Origin: Gp6-AA40 sp032156805
Lineage (GTDB): Bacteria; Acidobacteriota; Vicinamibacteria; Vicinamibacterales; UBA2999
Direction: 5' to 3'
NCBI GenBank assembly: GCA_032156805.1
Contig: JALDXQ010000004.1
Span: 1 to 64,000 of the forward strand
Length of the DNA stretch: 64,000 bases
In this document: in pieces, positions 38,690-47,505 of the stretch
Layout: each line of letters opens with the position of its first letter
How positions within the stretch are numbered: the stretch's first letter is position 1
Program-made: the position numbers and the translations under genes
The notes under the pieces: model-generated
Told to the model about the DNA's origin: nothing
Seen by the model: only the letters and a program-made list of their open reading frames with translations
The model's database searches: none

Positions 38690-39244
38690 ATGACGAGACG
38701 AGTTGCGCTCAGCACGTTGAGGACGGTGATTGGGACCATCGTGGGCATTGTCATCGGCGTCGTGGCGACGAGTGGTTTTCTTGCAACCCGAGACGTCGAA
38801 GCGGCTCAACAGGGCGGCGGTCAGGGTGCACCGGCAACACCACCCTCGCCGTGCGGGCCCAAGGCGACGCTGCCGGAGAATTTGTCCAGAAACGTCGCAC
38901 CGAACTCGCGCTGCTTCGAGATCCGCATGTACACCGCGGACCCGAGCCGTGACGGCGTCGGCCAGTTCAAGGGCGGCATCAACGAGTTGCACCAGCGGTT
39001 CCGTGAGCAGGAGGTCGCGCTGTTCGTCAAGCACGGCGCGGAGATCCTCGGCGTCTGGCAGCACCTCGGCGAACCGAACACGCTCGTCTGGATGCTTGCG
39101 TATCGCGATCGCGCGCATCGAGAGCAGGTCTGGGCCGCGTTCGGCAAGGACCCGGAGTGGGACGCCCTGCGGAAGAAATACTTCGTGCCGCTGAAGACCA
39201 ACACGTTCATGATGAGCGCGTCTGACTACTCGCCAATGAAATAG
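38690..39244 (+). CDS. Membrane-anchored or exported NIPSNAP-family protein
   Basis: A 184-residue protein with an N-terminal hydrophobic segment (VIGTIVGIVIGVVATSGFL) and a NIPSNAP-type alpha/beta domain: CFEIRMYTADPS, INELHQRFREQEVALFVKHG, EILGVWQHLGEPNTLVWMLA and YRDRAHREQVWAAFGKDPEW. Bacterial NIPSNAP proteins are dimeric ferredoxin-like folds of unknown activity, often beside catabolic enzymes. GGGAG lies seven bases before the ATG. It is 15 bp upstream of the quinoprotein gene, so the two form an operon. Confidence 0.8.
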   Translation: MTRRVALSTLRTVIGTIVGIVIGVVATSGFLATRDVEAAQQGGGQGAPATPPSPCGPKATLPENLSRNVAPNSRCFEIRMYTADPSRDGVGQFKGGINELHQRFREQEVALFVKHGAEILGVWQHLGEPNTLVWMLAYRDRAHREQVWAAFGKDPEWDALRKKYFVPLKTNTFMMSASDYSPMK

Positions 39245-39259
39245 CGAAATTGGATCGCT

Positions 39260-41080
39260 ATGAACAGGATTCAAGGGCCGCGCGATCAGTCCCGTTGGCT
39301 GGCGTGTCTCGTCGTGGTCTCCTGCGTGATCGCGGGAAGCTGGATCGGATCCGCGCAGCAGTCCAGCAGGCAGGATGAGTCCGCGTGGAGAACTGCCTGG
39401 CGGAACGGTGAATGGATCACCAACGGCATCGATCCCGCAGAAACTCGCTACAGCCCGCTCGATCAGATCAATCGATCCAACGTGAGCCGCCTGGGGCTGG
39501 CATGGACGTCGGTGGCCGGTGAAGGAGGGGGGAACCAGGAGGCGACTCCCCTCTTCTCGAACGGCGTCCTGTACGCGATCACGAACTGGAGCATCGTGTT
39601 CGCGCTGGATGCGCGCACGGGACGCGAGATCTGGCGTTACGACCCTAAGGTCGATCGATCGTTCAGTACGCCGGGCAGCAACCGCGGCATCTGTTGCGGC
39701 GTCGTCAACCGGGGGATCGCCCTCCATGATGGGAAGATCCTGGCACCCGTCATCGACGGGCGGATGGTGGCACTGGACGGCAAGTCGGGCGCCCTGCGCT
39801 GGTCTACGCGAGTTCTCGCGGAGGACTCGACTGGCTATTCCATCACGATGGCGCCACGCGTGGCGGGGAACAAGGTCATTGTCGGAGTCGCCGGGGGCGA
39901 GTTCACGCCGCATCGTGGTTTCTTCGCGGCCTTTGATATCGACAGCGGCCGCGAGGTGTGGCGCTTCTACACCGTGCCGGGCGATCCGTCGAAACCATTC
40001 GAGAACAAGGCGCTCGAGGCGGCGGCAAAGACCTGGACCGGCGAGTGGTGGAAGTTCGGCGGCGGGGGCTCGCTCTGGGACGGCCTCTCCTACGACCCCG
40101 AGGCGAACTTGATCTATGTCGGCACCGGCAATGGCGTGCCGTGGCCGCAGATCCTTCGCGGACAGGATGGCTACGACAACTTGTACGTCTCGTCGATCCT
40201 GGCGGTGAATCCGGATAACGGCGAACTGAAGTGGCACTATCAGGCCGTGCCTGGAGATTCCTGGGACGTCGACAATGTCCAGCAGCTGATCCTGGCCGAC
40301 ATCGAGATCGGTGGCCGACCGCGCAAGGTCCTCATGCAGGCGAGCAAAGGTGGCTTTTTCTACGTGCTCGACCGAATCACGGGTGAGTTCCTGTCCGCGA
40401 CTCCCTTCGCGCCGCTCAACTGGGCAAGCGGCCACGATGCTGGCGGGCGCCCGCGGATCAATCGCGAGGCGTACTACACCACCACGCAGCCCGCAGTCAT
40501 CTCACCGTCGTCGGGAGGCGCCGCCAATTGGGCGGCAAAGGCGTACAGCCCGAACACGCGGCTCGTCTACATGCCGGTCAGCGGCTTCAGCAGCCGGACC
40601 TACGTCGCGATCCCCTTTGACCTGACAGCCGGCCGGTCGATTCAGAACAACGGCACTCCGCGTGGCGGGCGCATGCCGTCGCAGGTGACAGCGTCCCCGA
40701 TGACTCCACCGTACATCGGTCCGCCGCAAAGCCTCAGGGGCGGGTACCTCGTCGCGTTCGATCCGGCCACTCGCACGGAACGCTGGCGCGTCGATGGTGG
40801 CGGAGGTTCGGGTGGTGGCGCGCTGGTGACTGCCAGCAACCTCGTCATACAGACCATCAACGACGGACGCCTTCGCGCTTTGGCAGCAGAAGACGGTACG
40901 GTGCTGTGGGAAGTCCAGACCGGCCAGCGAGGGATGGGCCCGCCGATCACCTACCTACTCGACGGAAAGCAGCACATCTCTTTTCTAAACGGCATTGGCG
41001 GTGCCAGCGGTCTGCGGCCGATGTTCTATACGTTCGTGGTCGATGGCAAGGCGCCGATGCCGGCGACGGCCTCGCAATAA
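39260..41080 (+). CDS. PQQ-dependent quinoprotein dehydrogenase
   Basis: A 606-residue exported eight-bladed propeller. A signal segment (LACLVVVSCVIAGSWIGSA) is followed by the typical opening EWITNGIDPAETRYSPLDQIN. Tryptophan-docking repeats such as ALDARTGREIWRYDP, AFDIDSGREVWRFY and ALDGKSGALRW mark the blades. The vicinal Cys pair in NRGICCGVVN is the disulfide that stacks on PQQ in alcohol dehydrogenases. GDSWDVDNVQ carries the candidate catalytic Asp. No cytochrome c domain is fused. Oxidises an alcohol or aldehyde in the periplasm; substrate unknown. Partner NIPSNAP gene upstream. Confidence 0.85.
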   Translation: MNRIQGPRDQSRWLACLVVVSCVIAGSWIGSAQQSSRQDESAWRTAWRNGEWITNGIDPAETRYSPLDQINRSNVSRLGLAWTSVAGEGGGNQEATPLFSNGVLYAITNWSIVFALDARTGREIWRYDPKVDRSFSTPGSNRGICCGVVNRGIALHDGKILAPVIDGRMVALDGKSGALRWSTRVLAEDSTGYSITMAPRVAGNKVIVGVAGGEFTPHRGFFAAFDIDSGREVWRFYTVPGDPSKPFENKALEAAAKTWTGEWWKFGGGGSLWDGLSYDPEANLIYVGTGNGVPWPQILRGQDGYDNLYVSSILAVNPDNGELKWHYQAVPGDSWDVDNVQQLILADIEIGGRPRKVLMQASKGGFFYVLDRITGEFLSATPFAPLNWASGHDAGGRPRINREAYYTTTQPAVISPSSGGAANWAAKAYSPNTRLVYMPVSGFSSRTYVAIPFDLTAGRSIQNNGTPRGGRMPSQVTASPMTPPYIGPPQSLRGGYLVAFDPATRTERWRVDGGGGSGGGALVTASNLVIQTINDGRLRALAAEDGTVLWEVQTGQRGMGPPITYLLDGKQHISFLNGIGGASGLRPMFYTFVVDGKAPMPATASQ

Positions 41081-41108
41081 GGGGGCCGTCGGCTGGAGGT
41101 ACGAAGAG

Positions 41109-42128
41109 TTACCGTATCGCGATCGGCCTTACCGGGGAACCGGTCGCACCCCTAATCCGTTCGGTGAGATTCAAGTACAGGAATTCGTACACACGATCGC
41201 GCGCGAGCTCCCGCAGGTCCATGTTCTCCAGCATCATGACACCGCCAAACAACAGCTCGTGATGCACGTTGCCCAGCTCGGGCCGGGTCGGTGGCTGGAT
41301 GGTGACACAGCAACTGTCGGCGCCGACCATCGAGGCTTTCTTCTCAACCGCCCAGCGCGCGACTTCGACCCCGATGCCAGGTGATCCCTGGTTCTCGCCA
41401 ACGAAGAACCGCGCATCGTTGTACTTCTGCGGGTTGCTCCAATGCACCGCCCAGCCATAGTTGAACAGGATGGCATCGCCCGGCTCGATGTTGTCGTCGC
41501 GCACGCCTTGCCTGGCCAGCGCGCCGCGCACATCGGCGAGCGTGACCTCGTACCGGCTTTCGAGCGCCTCCACGCCTTTGTAGCCCGCGATGTCGATCAA
41601 GATGCCACGCGTGATGATCGGCTTGACGTGCTCGACGCCGAGCGCTTCGAGCCCGCCGACGCCGCGGTTGCGGCCGGTCAACTCCTCCTGCGTGAAGCCG
41701 TTGTAGTAGACGTTCTTCAGGGTGCCATCTGTCATGCGGACGGCCTTGCCCTGATGACCGAACGCATCGAACTGCGTTCCCATCTGGCCGATGAAGCCGG
41801 TGAAGTAATCCTGCTGCGCCACGCCCGACCCTTCTTTCATTGGAGCAGCGGCGGGGATGATGGTGAGGAAGTACGGCCGATATCCGTACTGTGGCATTTC
41901 AGCCTCGTACATCCGCCCGAGCTCGTAGGCCTGGCCTGTCTGTGGAATCCGCAGCGCTTTCAGGATCTTGTCGGCAGTGATGTAGTTGGAGTTCCCCGCC
42001 TGATCCTTGGCGCCGTGCGGCGAAGGCCACCACGGCCCCTTCTCGCGTGTCTGTGCAATGACAATGGTGGTTCCCGTGGCGGCCAGCAGCGCAAACACGA
42101 CAAGGCGTACGGATGTTCGAATCGACAT
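41109..42128 (-). CDS. Exported cyclase-family (kynurenine-formamidase-like) hydrolase
   Basis: About 339 residues. The ATG at 42128 follows GAGGAG and gives a signal peptide (SVRLVVFALLAATGTTIVIA); longer frames run unsupported into the upstream MBL gene. The cyclase-family metal motif HxGTHxD appears as GQMGTQFDAFGHQG, with the usual first His and second His not matching, as in the subgroup with GTQFDA. Other family blocks: VKPIITRGILIDIAGYKG, IEPGDAILFNYGW, SPGIGVEVARWAVEKKASMV and NVHHELLFGGVMMLENMDL. Predicted to hydrolyse an amide or lactone bond; substrate unknown. 23 bp downstream of the MBL gene. Confidence 0.8.
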   Translation of the reverse strand: MSIRTSVRLVVFALLAATGTTIVIAQTREKGPWWPSPHGAKDQAGNSNYITADKILKALRIPQTGQAYELGRMYEAEMPQYGYRPYFLTIIPAAAPMKEGSGVAQQDYFTGFIGQMGTQFDAFGHQGKAVRMTDGTLKNVYYNGFTQEELTGRNRGVGGLEALGVEHVKPIITRGILIDIAGYKGVEALESRYEVTLADVRGALARQGVRDDNIEPGDAILFNYGWAVHWSNPQKYNDARFFVGENQGSPGIGVEVARWAVEKKASMVGADSCCVTIQPPTRPELGNVHHELLFGGVMMLENMDLRELARDRVYEFLYLNLTERIRGATGSPVRPIAIR

Positions 42129-42151
42129 CGGACGACTCCTCACGAAAAGCC

Positions 42152-43039
42152 TCATTGCCATCCATTCCGCCAGTACAAGCACATACGATCGACGTTCATC
42201 GGCAGGAACGCGGCGTACTGAAACAGGTGTTCGTACTGGGGCAGCTTTACTTCGGTTGGCGCGCGATCCGGGCAGAGGCCGGCGAGGTAGGACACGCGCA
42301 CGGCTTCCTTCAGGTCGCCGAAATACTGCTTGAACGCGCGCACATCGTCCTTGGTCCCCCAGCCTTTCGGATTGTGCGCCCGCGCATGACCGACGATCAA
42401 CCGTTCCCAGTCGAGCGCCAGCACGCGGTCGATCCCTTCGAACCATTCGTCGATATAGGAATCGAAGATGTTGCGCCAGATGAGTTCGCCGACGGGTAGC
42501 CAGTCGGCCGCATAGATCACTTTCCGCGCGGGAACAGAGATGACGAGACTGTTGTCGGAATGATTGCGCCCCAGATAGAGCAGATCGACCTTCGTCCGTC
42601 CTACGTCGAGCGTTCGACGCTGGTCGACGGTCTGGTCCGGCAGCACGACGTTCGGGTTGTTCAGGCGCTCGAGCTGCACACGGGCATTACGATGCGCGAC
42701 GAACACCGCACCAGCCTCTTTGAACGGAGCGCCGCCCGCGATGTGATCGTAGTGATGATGACTGTAGACCACGTAGCGAATCGGGGCCGCCGTCATCCGT
42801 CGAATCTCCGCGAGGTAGACCCCGGCCGCTTCGGCGTTCATGGGGTCGGTCACGACCACACCTGCCGGATCGACGACGAACATCGACTGGTAGCCGCGGT
42901 ACTCGAAGATGTAAACGCCGTCAGCGACAGGTTTGATGACGGGGACGGGCGCGGGCGATGGGCCGGTGCCCGGCTGCTGTGCGCGAACCGCGCCGGCCGC
43001 AGTGACGACGGCGATCAGAAGAAGCAGGTGAACTCGCAT
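42152..43039 (-). CDS. Exported MBL-fold hydrolase, canonical metal site
   Basis: A 295-residue exported MBL-fold enzyme. Signal peptide (VHLLLLIAVVTAAGAVRAQ), then VADGVYIFEYRGYQSMFVVD, PIRYVVYSHHHYDHIAGG with the complete HxHxDH, later LYLGRNHSDNSLVISV, IYAADWLP and LIVGHARAHN. All expected zinc ligands are present, unlike several paralogues in this window. Similar in plan to quinoprotein-associated and SoxH-like hydrolases. It lies 4 bp after the alpha/beta-hydrolase gene and 23 bp before the cyclase gene: a three-hydrolase operon. Confidence 0.85.
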   Translation of the reverse strand: MRVHLLLLIAVVTAAGAVRAQQPGTGPSPAPVPVIKPVADGVYIFEYRGYQSMFVVDPAGVVVTDPMNAEAAGVYLAEIRRMTAAPIRYVVYSHHHYDHIAGGAPFKEAGAVFVAHRNARVQLERLNNPNVVLPDQTVDQRRTLDVGRTKVDLLYLGRNHSDNSLVISVPARKVIYAADWLPVGELIWRNIFDSYIDEWFEGIDRVLALDWERLIVGHARAHNPKGWGTKDDVRAFKQYFGDLKEAVRVSYLAGLCPDRAPTEVKLPQYEHLFQYAAFLPMNVDRMCLYWRNGWQ

Positions 43040-43043
43040 GGTC

Positions 43044-44267
43044 TCATTGAGAAAGACGCAGCTTGAGCCAATCGATAATCACAGTCGCAATGACATCCGG
43101 GTTCAAGCCTGGCGTGCTCCCCATGTGTCCGCCCTGCGGGTAGACTCGGGCTTCCTTGGGCGACCCGTGCTCCATCAGCAGATAACTGTCCGCGATGGGT
43201 GCCTGGTCGTCGAGCTTGCCATTGAGGATCAGGATCGGAGCAGACGGCTTATCCAGCAGCCCCATGTCCTTCAGCGAGAACGTCGGCGCCAGCCGGAAGA
43301 CCTCGTCGATCGTCTTCACGCCGAGGACGAAACTGCGAGAGTCGAACAGGCCGCTCGGTCCCAGTAAGTAGTTGGAGGCCGTCTTCGTCAGCGCGGGCCG
43401 CAACCACTCCTCCTGAAATCCGAAGTGAGCGTTGCCGCCGTGAAATACGGCGCCCTTGAGGCGCTTCGGTTCGACGTAGGCGAGCTTGGCGGCCCAATAG
43501 GCGCCGAAGCTCCGTCCCCAGGCGCCGACGCGTGTCCCGTCCACATCTTCCCGCGTCGCGAGGTGATCCATGACCGCCGAGAATTGCCGCTCGGCGTTCG
43601 GCTCGGCAAAACGCACCGGGCTCTCGCCGGTGCCGGGCTGGTCCACCAGCAGCGTCGCCAGTCCCCGGCCGTGCATGATCTCCGAGTTGCGCTGGTGGTC
43701 CTCCTTCCAGACATCGACGCCACCCCAATACATGACGACTGGCGGACGCGAGACCGCCCGCGGTACCTGGAGATACGCGACGATCTTCTTGCCCTCGAAC
43801 GGAATCTCGAGCAGGTGCAGCGGCGTCTCAAAGTACTTCGCCGCCTTCTGGAACGTGCGCCGCGTGTGGGCGTACGCGTCCTGCTTGGCCGGTGAGCTCG
43901 GCACCGGATACCGCCCGATGTGGCAATACGAGTACGCGAGGTAGTAGGCCTCGCCGATCTCCTTCGCGGGCGCGCGTTTCGCAACGAGATCGTCGCCGCG
44001 CTTCTCGTGCGCCAGTCCCACCTCGCACCAGCGCTTGCCCCACTCATCCTTGTCGAGCGACGTCAACGACGCCAGGACCCGCTCGACCTCCTCGGCGCGC
44101 ACGTCGTCGAACGGCGGCTGCTTTTGCGCGACTCGACGCTGCACGTCACGCTTGACGTCGGTGAGCATCCGTTCCTGCGCGAGAACAGGCGCCGCAATCG
44201 CGAGGAGTCCGGCGAGCATCACCGTGCTGGCGACCGGCACACATGCGCTCTCGATTCTGGAGTGCAT
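43044..44267 (-). CDS. Exported alpha/beta hydrolase (esterase/FrsA-like)
   Basis: A 407-residue exported alpha/beta hydrolase with a helical N-terminal domain. Signal peptide (STVMLAGLLAIAAPVLAQ). Core: PPVVMYWGGVDVWKED (oxyanion region), GLATLLVDQPGTGESP, nucleophile Ser253 in GAWGRSFGAYWAA, Asp in LILNGKLDDQAP, His in YPQGGHMGS. The arrangement is like FrsA/DUF1100 or 2,6-dihydropseudooxynicotine-hydrolase types that cleave C-C or ester bonds. GGAGGTAG precedes the ATG. First gene of the hydrolase-MBL-cyclase operon, with a 163-bp gap upstream. Confidence 0.8.
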   Translation of the reverse strand: MHSRIESACVPVASTVMLAGLLAIAAPVLAQERMLTDVKRDVQRRVAQKQPPFDDVRAEEVERVLASLTSLDKDEWGKRWCEVGLAHEKRGDDLVAKRAPAKEIGEAYYLAYSYCHIGRYPVPSSPAKQDAYAHTRRTFQKAAKYFETPLHLLEIPFEGKKIVAYLQVPRAVSRPPVVMYWGGVDVWKEDHQRNSEIMHGRGLATLLVDQPGTGESPVRFAEPNAERQFSAVMDHLATREDVDGTRVGAWGRSFGAYWAAKLAYVEPKRLKGAVFHGGNAHFGFQEEWLRPALTKTASNYLLGPSGLFDSRSFVLGVKTIDEVFRLAPTFSLKDMGLLDKPSAPILILNGKLDDQAPIADSYLLMEHGSPKEARVYPQGGHMGSTPGLNPDVIATVIIDWLKLRLSQ

Positions 44268-44356
44268 ATCTGACTACCTCCGGCGTTGGCCATGATTTCA
44301 ACGCTGGGATCGCGTGGATCGCAGTTCGCGCGGGGCCACCTCTCCCGACAAGTCCC

Positions 44357-44413
44357 CGCGATCGCGGCGATCTCTGCGATGAATCTCTCCGCGTCTCAGC
44401 GTCTCCGCGGTTA
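44357..44413. repeat. Short-period TCTCnGCG repeat tract
   Basis: Degenerate repeats of TCTCTGCG, TCTCCGCG, TCTCAGCG and TCTCCGCG with a period of about 8-10 bp in the gap between the TIM-barrel gene stop and the hydrolase start. Nothing else recognisable lies in 44268-44430. Confidence 0.5.
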
Positions 44414-44430
44414 ACACAAGCGGATGTGCT

Positions 44431-45378
44431 TCAAGTCAGCGCCTCCTCGATAAACCGCCTGCACGTCTTGACTTCCTCAATGGCCGACACCTGACCCATG
44501 TGCTCGTATTCGATCACTGCCACGATCGGGTACTTCTCCGACTTGAGCAGACGCAGCACGTCACCAACCGGCGTGTCTCCCTGCCCCCACGGCTGATTCG
44601 GGCCGTTGTTCCGTCGGCGATCCTTCAGGTGCAGGTGGGAAATGCGAACGTGATGCTTGCGGATGAAGGCGACCGGATCGTTGTTGCCGGCAACGAAGTG
44701 GCCGATATCGAGGTTGGCCTTGAACAGCGGTGACATGGCAAACAGCCGCTCGTAGCTCTCCACTGACCCGACTTCCGTCGCGTCGCTCACGTTGGCGTGA
44801 TTGTGCCAGCCAAGCACCACTTTGTGTTTCTCCGCGAACGGGACGAGCCGTGGCCCCATCGGAATGCGCGTCTGGTTCGTCCCGATGACACCCACGCCCA
44901 GCGCCCGGGCGAATTGAAATGAGCGATCGATCTCCGCGTCGGAGAAGTCGTCCGAGAAAGTCACGACGTAGCCGAAGAGATCGATGCCCGCGCGAGTGAA
45001 CTTTCCGCGAATCTCTTCGAACCGGGCCAGAGAGGTATTCAGGCGCCACTGGCGCAGTTCCTCGCGTCGTTTCGTGTACTCCGGCGTGATCGTTGCCGGC
45101 ACGCGGCCGCCTCCGGCAATCGGCGGTTCGGTCTCGACACGCGCCGACTCCAGCTCGCACAGGCCGATGCCCGTCTGCTGGAACGCATCGATCAGCGTGT
45201 CCATGTAGTCGCCGGCAGCCGGGCGTGGAATGCTGCGAAAGCAATAACTGATGGCGCCGATGCTCACCCCGCCGATCCGGGTCTCACCCGCACGCACCCG
45301 CGCGGCTGAAAGAGCGGCAGCAATCGCACCCGCGGCTGTGCTGGTGAATTCACGTCGCGTCAACAGAGAAACAGCCAC
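44431..45378 (-). CDS. Tat-exported sugar phosphate isomerase/epimerase-like TIM barrel
   Basis: About 315 residues. The GTG at 45378, two bases past the upstream stop, follows GAGAGGAGG and yields the Tat signal LLTRREFTSTAAGAIAAAL; the frame is open further upstream but without support. AP-endonuclease-2-like xylose isomerase barrel: GVSIGAISYCFRSI, GIGLCELES, VLGWHNHANVSD, FKANLDIGHFVAG, HVRISHLHLKDR, and VAVIEYEHMG, which supply the expected Glu/His/Asp metal ligands. Exported members are common beside dehydrogenases acting on sugars (family context). Last gene of the operon that runs from 49959. Confidence 0.85.
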   Translation of the reverse strand: MAVSLLTRREFTSTAAGAIAAALSAARVRAGETRIGGVSIGAISYCFRSIPRPAAGDYMDTLIDAFQQTGIGLCELESARVETEPPIAGGGRVPATITPEYTKRREELRQWRLNTSLARFEEIRGKFTRAGIDLFGYVVTFSDDFSDAEIDRSFQFARALGVGVIGTNQTRIPMGPRLVPFAEKHKVVLGWHNHANVSDATEVGSVESYERLFAMSPLFKANLDIGHFVAGNNDPVAFIRKHHVRISHLHLKDRRRNNGPNQPWGQGDTPVGDVLRLLKSEKYPIVAVIEYEHMGQVSAIEEVKTCRRFIEEALT

Positions 45379-45379
45379 G

Positions 45380-45796
45380 TCAACGCGCCTCCTCTCCCTT
45401 GGGGCGCGCGATGTCGTGATAGAGCCGCTTGCCGTCCGGCATGATGGCGTAGAAGAGCGAGATGCCCTTCGAGCCGTCCCGCATCGGGTGCCCAACGAGC
45501 TTGATGGAATCGCCGGGCTTGAAGGTGGCGCGCGTCCATCCTTGGCGGCCCATGATGTTCGTCGACCCACCCTCGATATCCCACGTGCCGACAGTTGCGG
45601 GATCAACGCCTGGCCCTGCCTTGATGTCCACGGTGATGTGGACGTGTGGGTTGACCCACTTGTACTCGGTCACCACGCCGCTGTAAGTCACGTCCTTCTC
45701 CATCTCGAACATGGCGAACGAGTGGTGCGCCTTCACGGGACGGGCAACCATCGAGAGCACGACGACGGCGACAAGCAGAGCGGTGCGAGCGTTCAT
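45380..45796 (-). CDS. DUF6152-like small exported protein
   Basis: About 138 residues. The ATG at 45796 follows GAGGG and gives a signal peptide ending ARPVKA, so the mature chain starts HHSFAMFEM (His24-His25). Conserved VTYSGVVTEYKWVNPHVHI with Asn49-Pro50-His51, WDIEGGSTNIMGRQGW and PGDSIKLVGHPMRDGS. Third copy of this family in the window, here 38 bp after the quinoprotein gene, tying the family to periplasmic oxidation (inference). Confidence 0.65.
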   Translation of the reverse strand: MNARTALLVAVVVLSMVARPVKAHHSFAMFEMEKDVTYSGVVTEYKWVNPHVHITVDIKAGPGVDPATVGTWDIEGGSTNIMGRQGWTRATFKPGDSIKLVGHPMRDGSKGISLFYAIMPDGKRLYHDIARPKGEEAR

Positions 45797-45834
45797 GACA
45801 GCCCTCGAAGATCGCGGCCCGGCGTGGGCGCGAC

Positions 45835-47505
45835 TCAATACAACGAAAACGCGTACAACGTGTCGCCAGCGGCAACCAGCACGTATTGCTTCCCGCTCAC
45901 CATGTACGTTTCCGGCGCGTTGGTGGTATTGGCGCCGAGCTGGGTATGCCAGAGAGGCGAACCGTTCGCCGGGTCATACGCAACGAAGTTTCCCGAGACG
46001 TCGCCCGCGAACAGCAGCCCGCCGGCCGTCGTCAGCAGGCCCGCACCGAGCCCGGTGTTCGCCGTCGTCTGGTAGCGGCGCTTCCACGCGGTCTTCCCGG
46101 TCTTGTAGTCGATCGCCGTGAGGTAGCTGCCGATCGTGCCTACTCCACGTTCTTCTTTTCCGCCCAGGCCAAGGGCCCCTCGAGGATCGGTCTCGGTCAG
46201 GTAGTACAGCGCGTAGGTCTCCGCCGTCGGCACGTACATCAGCCCCGTCTGCGGACTGAATGCGGCCGGCGGCCAGTTCGCTGCTCCCTGGTTCGCCGCC
46301 GACACGAGCGCGCCGGAGATGTGATGGTCCTTCTCGGGAATGCGTACGGGCTGCCCTTTCGCGTTCAACTCCGGCTTTGCCCAGTTCGCCGAGTCGGAAA
46401 ACTTGCTCGTCAGCAGGTGCTCACCTGTGACGCGGTCGACGACGAAGAAGTAGCCGTTGCGCGCGGCCGTCGCCACCAGTTTGCGCGGCCGGCCGTTGAA
46501 CTGGCCGTCGATGAGCACGGGCGTCTGCGCCGAATCCCAGTCGTGCGTATCGTGAGGTGACGTCTGGTAGTACCACGCCATCTTGCCGGTATCGACATTG
46601 ATGGCGACGAGCGCACACGTGAAGAGATTGTCGAGTCCTTCGCCACGGGGCGCCGATGTGTAGGCAGGCGTGGGATTGCCGGTCCCGATGATGTACAACC
46701 GCGTCTCGGGATCGTAGACACCGGGCACCCACGGGTGGCCGCCGCCGTGAATCGCGGCGTCGAGGTTCTTCCAGGTGTCGAGTCCAGGGTCACCAGCCTT
46801 CTGCGGTGTCGCATACCACTTCCACTGCAAATCGCCAGTCTCGGGATCGAACGACTGCAGGAAGCCTGGCATGTCGAGGTCGTTGCTCGACCCCACGAGC
46901 ACGTGGTTGTCGATGACGATCGGCGCCATGGTGTGGAAGTACTGCTGCTGGAAACTCGCGAGCTCCTTGCGCCAGCGCTCCTTTCCGGTCTTCGCCTCCA
47001 GCGAGATCAGGTAGTTGTCGGGCGTGACGAAGAACAGGTAGCTCCCGTACATCCCCGCGCCGCGGTTGCCGATGTGCGTCCCTCCCTTCGTGCGCCAGAA
47101 GTACCGCCACAGCACGTGACCGTCGTTGGCGTCGAGCGCCCACACGTTGTCGGGCGCTGTCACGTACAGCACACCATCCACAGCCAGGATGGAGCCCTTG
47201 ACGATGGTCGCGCCGCCGTAGACGACGGTGCCCTCGCCGCCAACGTGCACCGGTGCTTCACCTTGAAGCGGCGGACCGCCCGAACCGGGCCCGGCCACGA
47301 GGCGGCGCGTCCACGCCAGCGTGAGCGTCTTGACGTTGCCACGATTGACCTGGTCAAGCGAACTGAAACGTCGGCCGGAGTAGTCGCCGGAGTAGCTGGG
47401 CCACGAGTCCCCAAGCGGCCGGTGCAGCAGATCTCGGTTGACGCCCTGCGCGGACAGCACGAGCGATCCGACAGCAACGAACACCGGGACGAGCAGCTTC
47501 TTCAT
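45835..47505 (-). CDS. PQQ-dependent quinoprotein dehydrogenase
   Basis: A 556-residue exported quinoprotein. Signal peptide (LLVPVFVAVGSLVLSAQG), then DSWPSYSGDYSGRRFSSLDQ, blade repeats (ALDANDGHVLWRY; SLEAKTGKERWRKE; AYDPANGSPLWHTQ), and HDTHDWDSAQTPVL with the candidate active-site Asp. The position of the vicinal Cys pair found at 39260 is here Gly-rich (GNRGAGMYG), so the PQQ-stacking disulfide is missing. The ATG overlaps the cytochrome c stop as ATGA, which identifies that cytochrome as its probable electron acceptor. Substrate unknown. Confidence 0.85.
   Translation of the reverse strand: MKKLLVPVFVAVGSLVLSAQGVNRDLLHRPLGDSWPSYSGDYSGRRFSSLDQVNRGNVKTLTLAWTRRLVAGPGSGGPPLQGEAPVHVGGEGTVVYGGATIVKGSILAVDGVLYVTAPDNVWALDANDGHVLWRYFWRTKGGTHIGNRGAGMYGSYLFFVTPDNYLISLEAKTGKERWRKELASFQQQYFHTMAPIVIDNHVLVGSSNDLDMPGFLQSFDPETGDLQWKWYATPQKAGDPGLDTWKNLDAAIHGGGHPWVPGVYDPETRLYIIGTGNPTPAYTSAPRGEGLDNLFTCALVAINVDTGKMAWYYQTSPHDTHDWDSAQTPVLIDGQFNGRPRKLVATAARNGYFFVVDRVTGEHLLTSKFSDSANWAKPELNAKGQPVRIPEKDHHISGALVSAANQGAANWPPAAFSPQTGLMYVPTAETYALYYLTETDPRGALGLGGKEERGVGTIGSYLTAIDYKTGKTAWKRRYQTTANTGLGAGLLTTAGGLLFAGDVSGNFVAYDPANGSPLWHTQLGANTTNAPETYMVSGKQYVLVAAGDTLYAFSLY

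Noticed and set aside
38597..40435. 612-codon open frame on the minus strand opposite the NIPSNAP and quinoprotein genes
   Set aside because: Arg/Pro-rich composition, no motif, and it covers two well-supported plus-strand genes with good starts. Long antisense frames are expected at this GC content.
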